A stretch of 64,000 bases of DNA from Danio rerio (taxonomy: Eukaryota; Chordata; Actinopteri; Cypriniformes; Danionidae): the NCBI RefSeq assembly GCF_049306965.1, contig NC_133180.1, positions 42,827,001-42,891,000 of the forward strand. The letters run 5' to 3'. The first letter of the stretch is position 1; each line of letters opens with the position of its first letter. Below are positions 27,001 through 37,622 of this stretch, piece by piece. The translations under genes were made by a program, and so were the position numbers. Below the pieces are notes generated by a model. It did no database searches, had not been told where the DNA came from, and was given only the letters and a program-made list of their open reading frames with translations.

Positions 27001-29434
27001 GACGCTGAAGCCCCGTGTGAATGGGGCGTCAGTCTCATGATTTCCCACATTTGCATGTTACCGGATCCGGCACTTCATAATTGATTATTGTCTGTATTGA
27101 CGTCGACACGTTCAAGCAAAAGATCCGAACCCAACAAGATTTATTTATTCGACTCTGAGTCAACTATTTCATTAAAGAATCAATAGTTTTAACAAGGTGC
27201 ACTTTCAGATTTAAACCATAACTGGATTTTTTTATTCACTTAGAGTTTTTACACACTGCATGGAAGATCATTTTCAAAAACCAAAAATAAGGGCTCTTTA
27301 AGGGCCTACTCACACTGTGCTATCCGAACTGTGCCCAGGCCCCGTTTCCCCGGATCGTTTGAGAAGTGTGAGTGCTCTGAATCGGGCTCAGGTGCGGTTT
27401 ACTTGGCGGCCCTGGCCTTGGAAGAGGTATGCCAGAGCTTGGTTCACTTGGGCTTTGGCACGGTGCGCTTGTAGTGTGAATGCAAAGCACGACTGAGCCC
27501 GAAACTGAAGACAAGACGTGACTTTTAAGGGACTGTTTATGAATTTATTAATCATTCTTACTATTCAATGAACGCAAACTTTCATAGATTATTAAAGATG
27601 CAAACACCTCACTGCATGATAGCTACACCTTTAGCAAACCTTCTAATTCCTGCAGCACAAGGACTTTATGATTGTCTATGAGCGTCAAAAGTGGCTCATC
27701 TGTTCGGCGAAATATTTGACTGTCACTGCTTATCAAACGACTAAACCGATGTAAGTAAAGAAATCTCCACTGTGCTGAGAGAGAGCACTTCTTACTGAAC
27801 AGCGCATCATCTATGTCGTAAGCATGCTCAGGCCTGAATACAATGTGAGTGCGGGCCATCGGGGGCGAAGGGAGGGGGGACAAGCATGCTTCGGCACGGT
27901 TCAAGGCAACTGTACATAGCGTGAGTACGCCCTAAGATTGTCAGAGTAGTTGGTGCCTATAGCCTAATGGGCAGTGCAGACATATAGGATTCCTCTTTCT
28001 TCATATTTGCTTCTTGACTACATATTGTCATACTGGCAAAAACACCAAAAAATAAATCTCTCAAAAAAAGTTAGTCAGAGTTCTCTTTATTCTAGCACAA
28101 TAGGAACTACCAGTAATATAAGTACATGTAGATTGGGCAAATGCATGACATAAGAAACATCAGCCCAGTATTTTTAAGTCTTATAACTCATACGCACACA
28201 GAAAGCTAATGTTTATGCACGTTTTTCTCAGCCTTTATGAAGTTTTGAATTATAAGTTGCAGCATGTGATTTGGTGGCTAGTCCACCTTTTTGCCGCCTT
28301 TGCATATCGATTGAGTCTGCATTGTTTAATTTTGTTAAATCTATTGCTTGATATCCCTTTCAAGCACCAAAAGTCACCTTAAAGTGTAAATACACCAGTA
28401 TTATGGGATGAGTAATAGTGTTGTCCACAGAATGTTTTTCAGAAATTTTCCAAACGTCCATTTCTGAAAGCATTTTTATCAGCAGATCACGCGTATATCT
28501 ACTCATGGACATATCCTGCGATAGACAGTGTTTTTAAAGTCAAATCCAGTATCTTTGTATCAGTGTTATCGATTGCTGAAGAGCTTGAAGCAATAATTAT
28601 TGTAGCCAATCACAGTCATATCTGTTGAGCACATGAACACAATGGCCAATGAGTGGTGTTTAACAACCTGGTCCACAGTGTTCAAATCCTTAGACCTGAA
28701 TACAAAATTCAAAGGATAGTTCACCCAAAAATGAAATCTGTCAATTCCTCGTCCTTCACTTATCCACAATCTGTTTTTGAGCTTCTTTCTAAGTTATTTG
28801 GAAAAATGCCGTTTGCTGGGATTCATGAGCTTCCATAGTATGTTTTTTCCTATTGTGACAATAAATAGATATCATCAACATTAGAACTAAGGAACATAAA
28901 GGTTTAAAACCACAAGAGGGAGAATAAATGATTAGGAAGTTTTCAACTTTGAGTAAACCATCCCTTTATGTTCTCAAGAATCAGCCTGGTGGCTTGTTCC
29001 TATAACTAGGTTTCTGTTAATGTCTGGTGCAAAAGTTCTAATAGTAAACTGTACCAAAGACCACTTTTTCTTAGTGTACTCGGGTTTGAACCATATCTGA
29101 GGCAGAGTAGACTAAAAAAATGGTCAATTGTATGGTTCATAGGTATGCATGCAAGTTCAGCAAATGCAGTGTTTGTGTTTACTTCTCTTGCTGGAAAAAA
29201 AGCAAGGCAAGTAGAACTGGAGGGATTACATGAAGCCCTTTCAAAATATGTAAGGCATTGCTCATTTGCAGTCTGTTCATTTTTCTCTTTTTTCTTCTTC
29301 CTCAGAAAGCCATGCTCTGTCATCGCTCTCAGCTGCTGTGGTTTCGCCGGCTCTACATACTCTTCTCACGCTACATGTTTGTAAACACATTCCAGGCCAT
29401 CACAACGGAAACCAAGAATGTGAAGATTTATTAG
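3795..29434 (+). CDS. pigl: pigl, N-acetylglucosaminyl-phosphatidylinositol de-N-acetylase (3' part, five exons)
   Basis: Pigl removes the acetyl group from GlcNAc-PI, the second step of GPI-anchor synthesis, on the cytoplasmic face of the ER. Coding exons read as 3795-3885, 17454-17521, 21398-21429, 24745-24878 and 29306-29434. All have AG/GT borders and their phases join without a break, giving about 150 residues to a TAG stop. Recognisable stretches are [30 protein letters not shown] (GHxNH is the family's second metal-binding motif), [17 protein letters not shown] and [20 protein letters not shown]. These align in order with human PIGL from about residue 116 to the end. The N-terminal membrane anchor and HPDDE motif belong to upstream exons outside the window. 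The last 18 residues after SRYM are longer than and unlike the short human tail. The introns are large (13.6 kb for the first complete one) and full of repeats. The gene is convergent with cenpv, as in human. Identity is confident; exact exon edges are inferred from splice consensus and phase. Confidence 0.93.
4350..5015. mobile_element. non-autonomous DNA element, family Y (copy 1)
   Basis: The stretch from TATACATTTCTGGAGATCGC to TCAGAATGAGCCTGG shares both ends and internal blocks (GATCTCAAA, TTTACGAAAACAAAAACTGC-like, AGTGGCCTCTGG-like) with the element at 14059-15684, in inverted orientation. No transposase frame remains. Confidence 0.5.
5016..6316. other. pigl intron, no gene or clear repeat seen
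   Basis: AT-rich sequence with short homopolymers only. A small minus-strand open frame at 5608-5802 has no recognisable similarity. Confidence 0.4.
6317..6866. mobile_element. palindromic MITE, family M (full copy)
   Basis: It begins TACAGTTGAAGTCAGAATTA and ends with the inverted TAATTCTGACTTCAACAGTA. The two halves are complementary over most of about 550 bp, with TA at the outer ends as expected for a Tc1/mariner-type target. It has no coding capacity. Further copies or halves are at 9197, 11551, 16743, 18795 and 59540. Confidence 0.8.
6867..9196. other. pigl intron, mostly unique, with a (TTA)n/T run
   Basis: A TTA run followed by poly-T lies at about 7431-7466. The stretch 8380-9170 is less AT-rich and looks unique; it may hold conserved non-coding sequence. 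No coding frame is supportable. Confidence 0.4.
9197..9905. mobile_element. palindromic MITE family M: one full copy plus an adjoining partial copy
   Basis: A diverged full copy runs from 9197 (TACAGTTCAAATTAAATTAT) to about 9726 (GACCTCAACTGTATA). A second partial copy follows directly (TTTCCCAAATGATGTTAAGG onward) to about 9905, so two insertions abut. Confidence 0.65.
9945..11126 (+). mobile_element. L2-like LINE, 5'-truncated
   Basis: The translated plus strand shows reverse-transcriptase motifs [11 protein letters not shown] and YADDTQLY, then the L2/CR1-type C-terminal region ([59 protein letters not shown]). The frame is open from about 9961 to a TAG at 10688, then continues in frame to a natural end near 10903. 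The 3' tail GTCGCTTTGGATAAAAGCGT followed by AAATGTAAATGT repeats is typical of fish L2. The 5' half, including any endonuclease, is missing, so it is dead. Confidence 0.8.
11551..11822. mobile_element. MITE family M, left half
   Basis: It begins TACAGTTGAAGTCAAAATTA and follows the family M left arm, then is replaced by LINE sequence at about 11823. Confidence 0.6.
11823..12330 (+). mobile_element. I/Nimb-like LINE, 3' end of ORF2
   Basis: A 116-codon frame (11928-12278) encodes the C-terminal tail of a fish non-LTR polymerase: [55 protein letters not shown] and [19 protein letters not shown]. The 3' UTR ends GCGGCAGAAAATGAATGAAT, giving way to an AT run. Assignment to the I/Nimb group is from memory of such tails. 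It is 5'-truncated. Confidence 0.7.
12331..12417. repeat. (AT)n microsatellite
   Basis: About 43 AT units directly follow the LINE tail, probably expanded from its terminal repeat. Confidence 0.95.
12418..14058. other. pigl intron, no gene seen
   Basis: Open frames near 13101-13650 are T/C-rich and have no recognisable similarity or splice context. No repeat family was recognised with confidence. Confidence 0.4.
14059..15684. mobile_element. non-autonomous DNA element, family Y (copy 2), interrupted by family X
   Basis: The outer ends AACACAGGCTCATTCT and the inverted AGAATGAGCCTGTGTT form terminal inverted repeats. The arms total about 450 bp and are split by the element at 14277-15453. 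It includes four tandem TGAC units near 14247. Confidence 0.65.
14277..15453. mobile_element. TIR DNA transposon family X (copy 2), nested in family Y
   Basis: It begins GGGCCCTATTATACACCCGG and ends with the inverted CTAAATAGAGCCC, about 1.18 kb. It resembles 2310-3429 along its length (TAAAGTCCAGCGCAGAGCGA-like, ACTCTGATTGGTTTA). No transposase frame is seen. Confidence 0.65.
15728..16461 (+). mobile_element. Tc1-like DNA transposon, internally deleted
   Basis: Terminal repeats TACTCACTGGCCACTTTATT and the inverted AATAAAGTTGCCTGTGAGTG are flanked by TA. The inside keeps the start of a Tc1 transposase gene and its 3' catalytic end (the WPPQSPDxNPxE region is visible near 16200) but lacks the middle. 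It is about 0.73 kb, same family as 23232-24395. Confidence 0.8.
16663..16742. repeat. (AT)n microsatellite
   Basis: About 40 AT units, ending at the left edge of a family M MITE. Confidence 0.95.
16743..17175. mobile_element. MITE family M, partial
   Basis: It begins CTCTTGAAGTCAGAATTATT and follows family M through GCCATGATGACAGTAAATAA and into the right arm, but the outer right end is missing. Confidence 0.65.
17311..17370. repeat. (TA)n microsatellite just upstream of a pigl exon
   Basis: About 30 TA units, 84 bp before the exon at 17454. Confidence 0.95.
17522..18794. other. pigl intron, no gene or repeat recognised
   Basis: AT-rich, mostly unique-looking sequence. Confidence 0.4.
18795..19354. 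mobile_element. palindromic MITE, family M (full copy)
   Basis: It begins ACAGTTGAAGTCAGAATTAA and ends with the inverted GCTAATATGTCAGACCTCAA. It is somewhat diverged. Confidence 0.75.
19389..19416. repeat. (CA)n microsatellite
   Basis: About 14 CA units beside AT-rich simple sequence. Confidence 0.9.
19417..20569. other. pigl intron, no gene seen
   Basis: AT-rich to 20150. The stretch 20160-20560 is more balanced and looks unique but has no supportable coding frame. Confidence 0.4.
20570..20690. repeat. (TG)n followed by (TCTG)n
   Basis: About 42 TG units to 20654, then an imperfect TCTG tetranucleotide tract. A shorter TG run lies at 21010-21040. Confidence 0.95.
21635..22444. mobile_element. 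palindromic MITE, family H, split by other insertions
   Basis: The left arm (AGGAATAGTTCACCCAAAAA) and the inverted right arm (TTATGGGTAAACTATCCCTT) form long inverted repeats, with the typical TTCTGTTCAACAGAA segments inside. The middle is interrupted by about 400 bp that includes a GC-richer end (GGGGGTCACACACCAGAAAC at 21846) of another DNA element. Other family H pieces are at 24903, 28711, 33788 and 60206. Confidence 0.65.
22445..23231. other. pigl intron, no gene seen
   Basis: Unique-looking AT-rich intron between two mobile elements. Confidence 0.35.
23232..24395 (-). mobile_element. Tc1-like DNA transposon, near full length, inactive
   Basis: Terminal repeats ACACTCACTGGCCACTTTAT and the inverted ATAAAGTGGCACTGAGTGTA enclose 1.16 kb bounded by TA. 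The minus strand carries transposase pieces in several frames: [20 protein letters not shown] and [21 protein letters not shown] (HTH, N-terminal), [13 protein letters not shown]-like, then [14 protein letters not shown] and [20 protein letters not shown] (catalytic DDE end). Frame changes between pieces make it dead. Confidence 0.85.
24903..25068. mobile_element. MITE family H, short diverged copy
   Basis: GGCATAGTTCACCCAAGACT at the left and a weak inverted end near 25068 with GTGAGCAAATAG. It begins 25 bp after a pigl donor site. Confidence 0.5.
25069..25732. other. pigl intron, no gene seen
   Basis: Nothing recognisable; two overlapping small frames near 25336-25600 on opposite strands are probably chance. 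Confidence 0.4.
25733..27300. mobile_element. TIR DNA element, family R, non-autonomous
   Basis: TAAAGAGCCCCTATTTT at the left and the inverted AAAATAAGGGCTCTTTA at the right (16 of 17 bases paired) bound 1.57 kb. No transposase frame is seen. A second palindromic element sits inside. Confidence 0.7.
26708..27026. mobile_element. palindromic MITE nested in family R
   Basis: CCCATTCACACAGGGCATCAGC-type left end pairs with the right end GCTGAAGCCCCGTGTGAATG. The 319 bp are relatively GC-rich with repeated GACGCTGA/GCGTCAGC motifs. Confidence 0.65.
27301..27933. mobile_element. TIR DNA element abutting family R
   Basis: AGGGCCTACTCACACTGTGC at the left pairs with the inverted GCGTGAGTACGCCCT at the right, 633 bp. 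It starts at the base after family R ends, so one inserted at the edge of the other. GC-rich subterminal parts and AT-rich middle are typical of fish hAT MITEs; assignment is tentative. Confidence 0.55.
27934..28710. other. pigl intron, no gene seen
   Basis: Unique-looking sequence. Confidence 0.35.
28711..28968. mobile_element. MITE family H (full, short)
   Basis: AAGGATAGTTCACCCAAAAA at the left and the inverted GAGTAAACCATCCCTTTA at the right. Confidence 0.65.
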
Positions 29435-30065
29435 CTTTGACTATCTTAAACACTGTTCCTGTACATCCAGGAGTATGCACTGACATTTACTTTACAAATC
29501 TGATTCTATCTATATACACTGTTATTCTGTTACTGTGTAATGGCAGCATGAAAAATAATGTTCGGCCTACTGATGTTATTTAAAATTGTTGGCACATAGA
29601 ACCTCACACATTTTATCAAATATTCTGAAAGACAGTTTTCTAGTGGCTTAGTCTTTCTGAGCACTTTAACTGAAGTTAAATTCAAAATACAAACTGTGCC
29701 TTTAAGGAATGCAGGGCGATAAGAACTGAATTTTATTTTGTATATTTTGTTGTTTACATTTGTTTTGTTGTTTACATATTACTGTTGTTGTTAAACTTAA
29801 TGTAGAGTTAAAGCACTGTTCCAAACCTTAAGTACTGTGCCAAATCTCCTTTTTAGAATGGTCTTTCTGAATGAGTCTGTAAATCTATAAGTTTGTTCTC
29901 TATTGTTTTTTTTGACTGAGACATGAGTCCATCAAACTGTTAGATGATTGCAGTTATTTCTTAAAGGTTAGTTTTATTGGTTGTCCTTATACATACATAA
30001 CACTCTGTATTGAAAGATAATACATAAAAGGGGCTGATATCTTTCCTCATCTTAATAAAGTTCTC
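29435..30065 (+). other. pigl 3' UTR with poly(A) signal
   Basis: This AT-rich non-coding stretch follows the pigl stop codon. A canonical AATAAA lies at 30054-30059 and is followed by T/G-rich sequence, the expected arrangement for cleavage and polyadenylation. The UTR would be about 640 nt. No other gene is seen here. Confidence 0.6.
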
Positions 30066-30514
30066 CCACATGAATCTTTGAGTGTGCTTCAATTCAGTTT
30101 TACTATTTACATGCGATGCTCTCTGTTAAAACATGTCTAAATGAAATAGCGAGTTACAGGTAAGTACACATCAATAAGACCATCCTGTTATCATCATAAA
30201 ATCATGCCATTCCTATATTTATAGGAAGCTGATGTGTTTAATCAATACAGTATGTTATTTAATCAGATCGGAATGTGCCGATTCATCAAGGAGTCATTTA
30301 GTCCATTTAGTAGTTTTTTCAGAAAATAAATGTCATGCAAATATCTAGAAAAGTGATTTATGGCAACTTTTAGGAGTGCACTAACATATACATTAGGAGC
30401 TTAAACCAATACCCGAACCCAAACTGTGATTCGTGGTTAATAGTGCATCAATAAACATCTCTTAAGCAGGACAATACATGTTATGTCCTCTAGTTGAAAG
30501 TCTAACACACAGGT

Positions 30515-30655
30515 GGCAAACTCAGTTACTAGAGGGCCGCAGCTCTGCAGAGTTTAGCTTTAACCCTTGTTTAAAACCTACAGGTCAGTGTGTTGATGCA
30601 GGGTTGGAACTAAACAGTGCAGAGCTGCGGCCCTCCAGGAACTGGATTTGTGGTC
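30515..30655. mobile_element. short hairpin MITE between pigl and cenpv
   Basis: GAGGGCCGCAGCTCTGCAGA pairs with the inverted GTGCAGAGCTGCGGCCCTCC about 80 bp later, giving a strong foldback that ends about 33 bp beyond the cenpv stop codon. It could fall in the 3' UTR of cenpv. Confidence 0.6.
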
Positions 30656-30687
30656 TAACACATCAAATGACCACTGGATACAGAGAG

Positions 30688-32986
<2,299 letters not shown>

Positions 32987-33787
32987 TTAGTACCTATAAC
33001 GTAATATATGCTAAAATGTAATGTTGAAACCAGTTGTTTATCTTCTTCAGGCAAACCGGTTTAAAGTGTCAAGTCATGCTGTCCTGTTGTACATTTTTAC
33101 ACTGTTGACGACCTACTTGAAGAACAGCACAAACACTGTTGACCGGCTGAGTCACATGCTTCAGTTCAGTCCGTTCAGTTCATGCCTTCGCCATCATCTG
33201 GATCCACCCATTCAGCTGTGCTCAGACAAGCCCAGACAAGACTAGAATCAGGAGAGCAAAACAAAAAAGCTTGAATTTTTTGAAATTGACTTAATTATAG
33301 CACATAAAATGATGTGGGCAATAGAACTATACAGCTATTGGGACAGTGTGTTGTAAAATAAACAGAATGTGTTTCTTCTTGAATTCAAATAACCAGTTTA
33401 GATTTATCACATTTAAAAAAATTATATATAAATTCTAACAACTTTTTCCACCAGTACTGACAGAGATTAAAACAAAATGCTAAAAGTTTTTTTAAAGGGG
33501 CAAGTTGTCTGGGTTTAAAAAGATTATAAATCTTATTTTGCTAATTATGATGTCTAAATAGTTGTTGATTAGAACTAATGCTGATTAATTTATAGAAAGA
33601 TGTTTTAACTTTTTAACCTAAGCCTACATACACACACACACACACACACCTTAGAAGTCCAAAGGTTTTGAAAAAAACAATCCTTTGAGTTCAGTCTGGT
33701 GATGTGGCAGCTGGCGTCACGTGTTTCAGTCAGTTAGAGATAACAGGAAATTTCTAGAGAATTTCTAAGAGTTCGTTTCCTGAAAAG
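32987..33787. other. region upstream of cenpv, no gene seen
   Basis: This would hold the cenpv promoter and 5' UTR. A short CpG-containing patch surrounds the proposed start codon (ACGCGCGCCAT). A short (CA)n run lies near 33630-33650. Confidence 0.35.
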
Positions 33788-33957
33788 GATTGTTCACCCA
33801 AAAATGTAAATTTTCTCATTTCCTTTCTTCTGGGTAAGATAAAGGAATGTATATTGACGATTGTTGGAAGAAAGCAGCTATTGACAATGGCTGTATGTTT
33901 CCAACATTCTTCAGTATAACTTTCTTTGTCTCTTTGTGAGAGACATAGTCCCATCAG
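33788..33957. mobile_element. MITE family H, left half
   Basis: GGATTGTTCACCCAAAAATG start, then typical family H interior with CCAACATTCTTCAGTATAAC-like sequence. Confidence 0.5.
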
Positions 33958-34063
33958 CATGTCTCAAGGCCTCCTCCTGGTAGGACATGGCTGGAACACC
34001 TCCCTAGGTAGTCATCCAGAAGGCATTTGAAACCGATACCCGAGCCAACTCAGACTTCTCTTG
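33958..34063 (-). mobile_element. I/Nimb-like LINE fragment
   Basis: About 100 bp on the minus strand match part of the LINE end at 11823-12330 (CTACCTAGGGAGGTGTTCCA and flank). Confidence 0.65.
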
Positions 34064-34465
34064 ATTTGCCATTTAGTTTTTAATTTTCATGTTGGTTAGT
34101 TTTCAAAACAAAAAACAACCAAGGATCAATGGCTAGTATTGTTAGCTTTTGACATTATATAGACACACATTATGATATTAAAGTGACGTTGAATTGTGGT
34201 TTGGTAATTACATAACCTAAAACCAACCAAAGATAAACGTCTACAGACGTTGCATGGATGTCATATCATGACTCTAAAATGATGTTGGATTTTAGTCACA
34301 GCTAAAACCAACCAAAAACCAATGCCAGATGACATTGGTATTAGATGTCAAGTGACATCTGTATTAGACAGCAAATTGACATTAAATTTTATTCACCTGA
34401 CGTCGCAACCAAAATAGAACTAAAGATCAACGTCATATGACGTTGTGTGTCTGTTGGGTAGTTTT
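34064..34465. repeat. imperfect tandem array with AAACCAACCAAA and GACGTTG motifs
   Basis: Units of roughly 100 bp repeat AACCAACCAAA(G/A)A(T/C)(A/C)AA followed by a TGACGT/GACATTG motif at least four times. This looks like the internal minisatellite of a fish DNA element. Confidence 0.5.
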
Positions 34466-35269
34466 GTAGTATACACTTCCCCTACCACTCATGGAAAATT
34501 AATAGAGACCTGATTCAACAATGATGCTAATCCACTGTGATTGGATAACTGTCTACATAAACAAGGCCCAGGTCTCACAATACATTCTCTTTTTCCTGAA
34601 CAGGCCTGCCTTATAACTGTTTTTTAAATATTTATTTTAATAGCTGACCAGCTGCTTACAACAATCAGCAGTAGTCTAAAACACAGGCTAGGGGAAATCA
34701 CAACTTGGAACAGGTTTGTCTGCTTTGTAATTATGCATGCTTGTTTTGTACCATGGCAACACATTCACATAACAGAAATGATTTGTCCACCACATACGAT
34801 AGGTGCAGAAAACAGAATTTATATGGAAAGATTACATCAGCACAATACTATTTATTATCCAAGGTACAAATACCCTAATAAAGTAAAACTTTATAAAAAA
34901 AAATAATACAATTAAATAAAAAGACTAGCTTTGTAGCATTGGTAAATGTTTGTGGTGCTGTCTGTCAGCTCACCCACAGAAAATGACCTACATTTAAACT
35001 AATACTGACAGCAGCAAATCTGAGGTCAGTGTGTCTCAAAGCAATGCCATCTGTGCCACACATTGCATTCTATTTATAAGTGTGCTGCTTGACTATAAAG
35101 CCTAGACTAAAACACAAACTTAATAGAACTGCTTCAATAACGCAATGAAGCTGATTTTGTTTATTTTTTAAATAGTTTTTTGAGCTAACACACTATCATT
35201 GTGGCATTTATGTGCAGTATTTATGGGTTAAATATATTCTAACCATGTGTAACTGATAGGAGAGACATG
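34466..35269. other. intergenic, no gene seen
   Basis: AT-rich sequence between cenpv and ubb. Confidence 0.35.
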
Positions 35270-35650
35270 GGCATTCTAAACGAGATACATTGCTCTCTGA
35301 AGGGCACTTCGTAGTGATAAAATTATGGCCGCCATATTGAAGTGTCATTCAAACTGAAGTGATCAAAAGCCCCCCTAGGAATAAATGAGTTTGAAAAATA
35401 AAACCGATGAACATTTTGGGAAATTATCCTTTGAGCAGGGAAGCTGCTTGGTGTCAATTATCATTTAATTATACTTTGGTGGGAAATTATCTTTTGAGCA
35501 GGAAAGCTGTGTGGTTTTCCACACTACACTCAATTCGAAAGGACTCATCCCTATGCGCTAATCTCTTTAGAGGAACCCTCTGAAGGGATTAGGGCATAGG
35601 AATGAGCCCTTCAGATTGGAATCCATCATGTATTTTTTTTTGTTGGTGGT
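35270..35650. mobile_element. DNA element remnant with short tandem copy
   Basis: AAGGGCACTTCGTAGTGATA and ATGGCCGCCATATTGAAGTG at the left, and GGATTAGGGCATAGGAATGA at the right facing GGACTCATCCCTATGCGCTA, show inverted end structure. Inside, a block GGGAAATTATC(C/T)TTTGAGCA is present twice (35418 and 35480). Confidence 0.5.
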
Positions 35651-36292
35651 TGAGAAAGTGCATTTCTGCCACCTATAGGACTGGAGTATGAAACTTGGTT
35701 GGGGGCTTAAAAAACTGTAACCACTTTTAAACCTAATTTTCCAGTCCGGAGACATTCAACAATCCAGATGACACCTTAATGATCTCTTTAATGTGGTAAT
35801 TCTAATGTGTGATTAACACTTTACTCAGATTTCTTTCAGTTATTTTTCAGAATAATTCTATTTATTCTCTCTTGAATTATGTAATTTGTTATTAAGCATT
35901 TTTATGACAGTAACTTGTTTAATTTTTTACACAAACTTTTTTGCGCTGTATGACCAATGTATAATCTTGCAATTATCACATTTTTATTGTTTGCTCTGTT
36001 TTCCACGCAAATGTATCCTTATAAATGTTTTTTTTTTTGTTCTCCCATTCTTCTGCCTGCTCACTTTACTCAGCTGTACCCTGAAGTTAATATCAGGGTT
36101 CATTATTACCATACACAATCAGTTTCTTTTAAGCAACCAAAACATCCACTGGAACCCACGCAACTAACTATAATTCATATTTTATAATGCTGTATAATCT
36201 CTGGTCCTGTAATACGATGTATCTTTCCAGACTGTTCTATTTTTGTTTATACAGTATGTCAGTTCTTCTCTTTGCCTGGTCTTGTCTGAATC
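35651..36292. other. upstream region of ubb, no gene seen
   Basis: AT-rich; the open frames at 35886-36187 have no recognisable similarity. Confidence 0.35.
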
Positions 36293-36329
36293 ACCAATAG
36301 CAAAGCGAACAAACACTAAACCAGCCAAT
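36293..36329 (+). promoter_or_regulatory. paired CCAAT boxes upstream of ubb
   Basis: Two CCAAT pentamers lie at 36293-36297 and 36325-36329, 32 bp apart, about 270-300 bp upstream of the inferred ubb start site. Paired CCAAT boxes fit NF-Y binding at a housekeeping promoter. Function is inferred from motif and position only. Confidence 0.4.
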
Positions 36330-36373
36330 CACTGCCTGCAGGTTGTCCTACAAGTCCAGCCCATTCCAGCACA

Positions 36374-36386
36374 TTGTGGAAACTTC
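36374..36386 (+). promoter_or_regulatory. heat-shock-element-like site upstream of ubb
   Basis: TTGTGGAAACTTC matches the three-unit heat shock element TTCnnGAAnnTTC with one mismatch in the first unit. It lies about 195 bp upstream of the TATA box. Polyubiquitin genes are known heat-shock targets in many eukaryotes, so HSF1 binding is plausible but not shown. Confidence 0.45.
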
Positions 36387-36534
36387 CTTTATGGGTAATT
36401 TATGATTAAATTATACGTTTCAAATATTGATACATAACTTGTATTTATTTTTAAAAAATCAAATAATTCCATAGTTTTAACATTTATTTTAATTTTTCAA
36501 ACGAAAAAAAGGTTTTGACTACTAAAAGACCCGC

Positions 36535-36576
36535 TCACGTGACATGAGAACGTCACGCTGTTGGGTTTGTATAAAA
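36535..36576 (+). promoter_or_regulatory. ubb core promoter: TCACGTGA E-box, CRE half site, TATA box
   Basis: A palindromic TCACGTGA E-box (36535-36542; USF/TFEB-type), a CRE half site ACGTCA (36550-36555) and a TATA box TATAAAA (36570-36576) lie in 42 bp just before the non-coding first exon. Spacing to the inferred start near 36600 fits a TATA promoter. Confidence 0.65.
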
Positions 36577-36599
36577 ACAGTTTCACTCGCTTCATCGGC

Positions 36600-36665
36600 T
36601 GATTTTTCTGCGAAGAAGAGAAGAACTTATTCACTTTCAGAAGCAGTTTCAGCGATATTTATAAG
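36600..36665 (+). other. ubb: ubb exon 1, non-coding
   Basis: The start near 36600 is inferred from the TATA box about 30 bp upstream. The exon ends at a strong donor (AAG/GTAAG at 36666). The matching acceptor TTTACAG ends at 39328, immediately before the first ubiquitin ATG, so intron 1 is about 2.66 kb and the whole protein is encoded by exon 2. This non-coding exon plus 5' intron arrangement is standard for vertebrate polyubiquitin genes. Confidence 0.75.
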
Positions 36666-37144
36666 GTAAGAAAGCTATTCCAGTTCGATTTAGAACCTTC
36701 ATAAAGACCTTTAGGTATACTATTATTGATATTTCGTCATTCCTGTTTATTGTATTGATTTTGGCGCTCATATCCTCGACATCCTAACTAAATGTAAAGA
36801 AGTAATTTTACAGTCCTTAATGCTTTGACTAGAGTAATACTCATACGATGTTATTTTCCCAAATTGATACGTTTGCTTTTTAATTGTTAAATTGTTCAAT
36901 GTCGCAGTTTGTCAGATTAAATTATGCTGAGTCATGGCGCTGTATGAACAAAGAACCCGGATATTACTGTACAGCGGCCATGTTTGTTGTTGCGCATTAC
37001 CGTTTTTAAATGATGACATTGTGCAATTTTTTAATTATGTAACTTATTGTTTTATGTAATTTAGGAGGTAATGTTAACATAAATAACTATTTCGATATAG
37101 TGTATGAATGAAATTACAAGTTCATAACTCAACTTTTATTATAT

Positions 37145-37570
37145 TTCTAAAAAACAAACATTTTTAATATGTAGGACCAGACGGAATCTGCGGGCGTTTT
37201 TTGCTATTTTTGCGTAGAATTTTGCTAAAAATCTGCGGATTTCTGCGGAATTATTTTGGGAGTATCATAACTAAAACCTTAATATATGAATTTAAAAATA
37301 ATATCTTTTAAACTTTCATTTAATGTTTAAAATGCAAATCCAATTAGATTCACTTTATTTGGTAAACAAAGCAAGTCTAATATAATGTATCTACTAAAAG
37401 ACAAAGAATCACTGTACAAACTGCATCGTATATAAATCAGATGAACATTTTCATACAAGTCAATAATATTACTGTTATTAAAAAGTAAATAAATATAGAT
37501 TTACCCACATTTACTCTAGTAAATAAATAGAATTAATCATGGACTTAAATTTGCGGAATTTTGAGTGCAC
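37145..37570. mobile_element. DNA element remnant in ubb intron 1
   Basis: GACGGAATCTGCGGGCG, CTGCGGATTTCTGCGGAATT and, at the far end, TTTGCGGAATTTTGAGTGCA suggest the two ends of a non-autonomous element. Class unknown. Confidence 0.35.
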
Positions 37571-37574
37571 AGAT

Positions 37575-37575
<1 letters not shown>

Positions 37576-37621
<46 letters not shown>

Positions 37622-37622
37622 T
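37576..37622. repeat. (GATA)n microsatellite in ubb intron 1
   Basis: About eleven GATA/TAGA units. Confidence 0.95.

Noticed and set aside
27320-27904. GC-richer patch as a CpG-island promoter
   Set aside because: It is the subterminal part of a TIR element (27301-27933) and has no exon or donor nearby.
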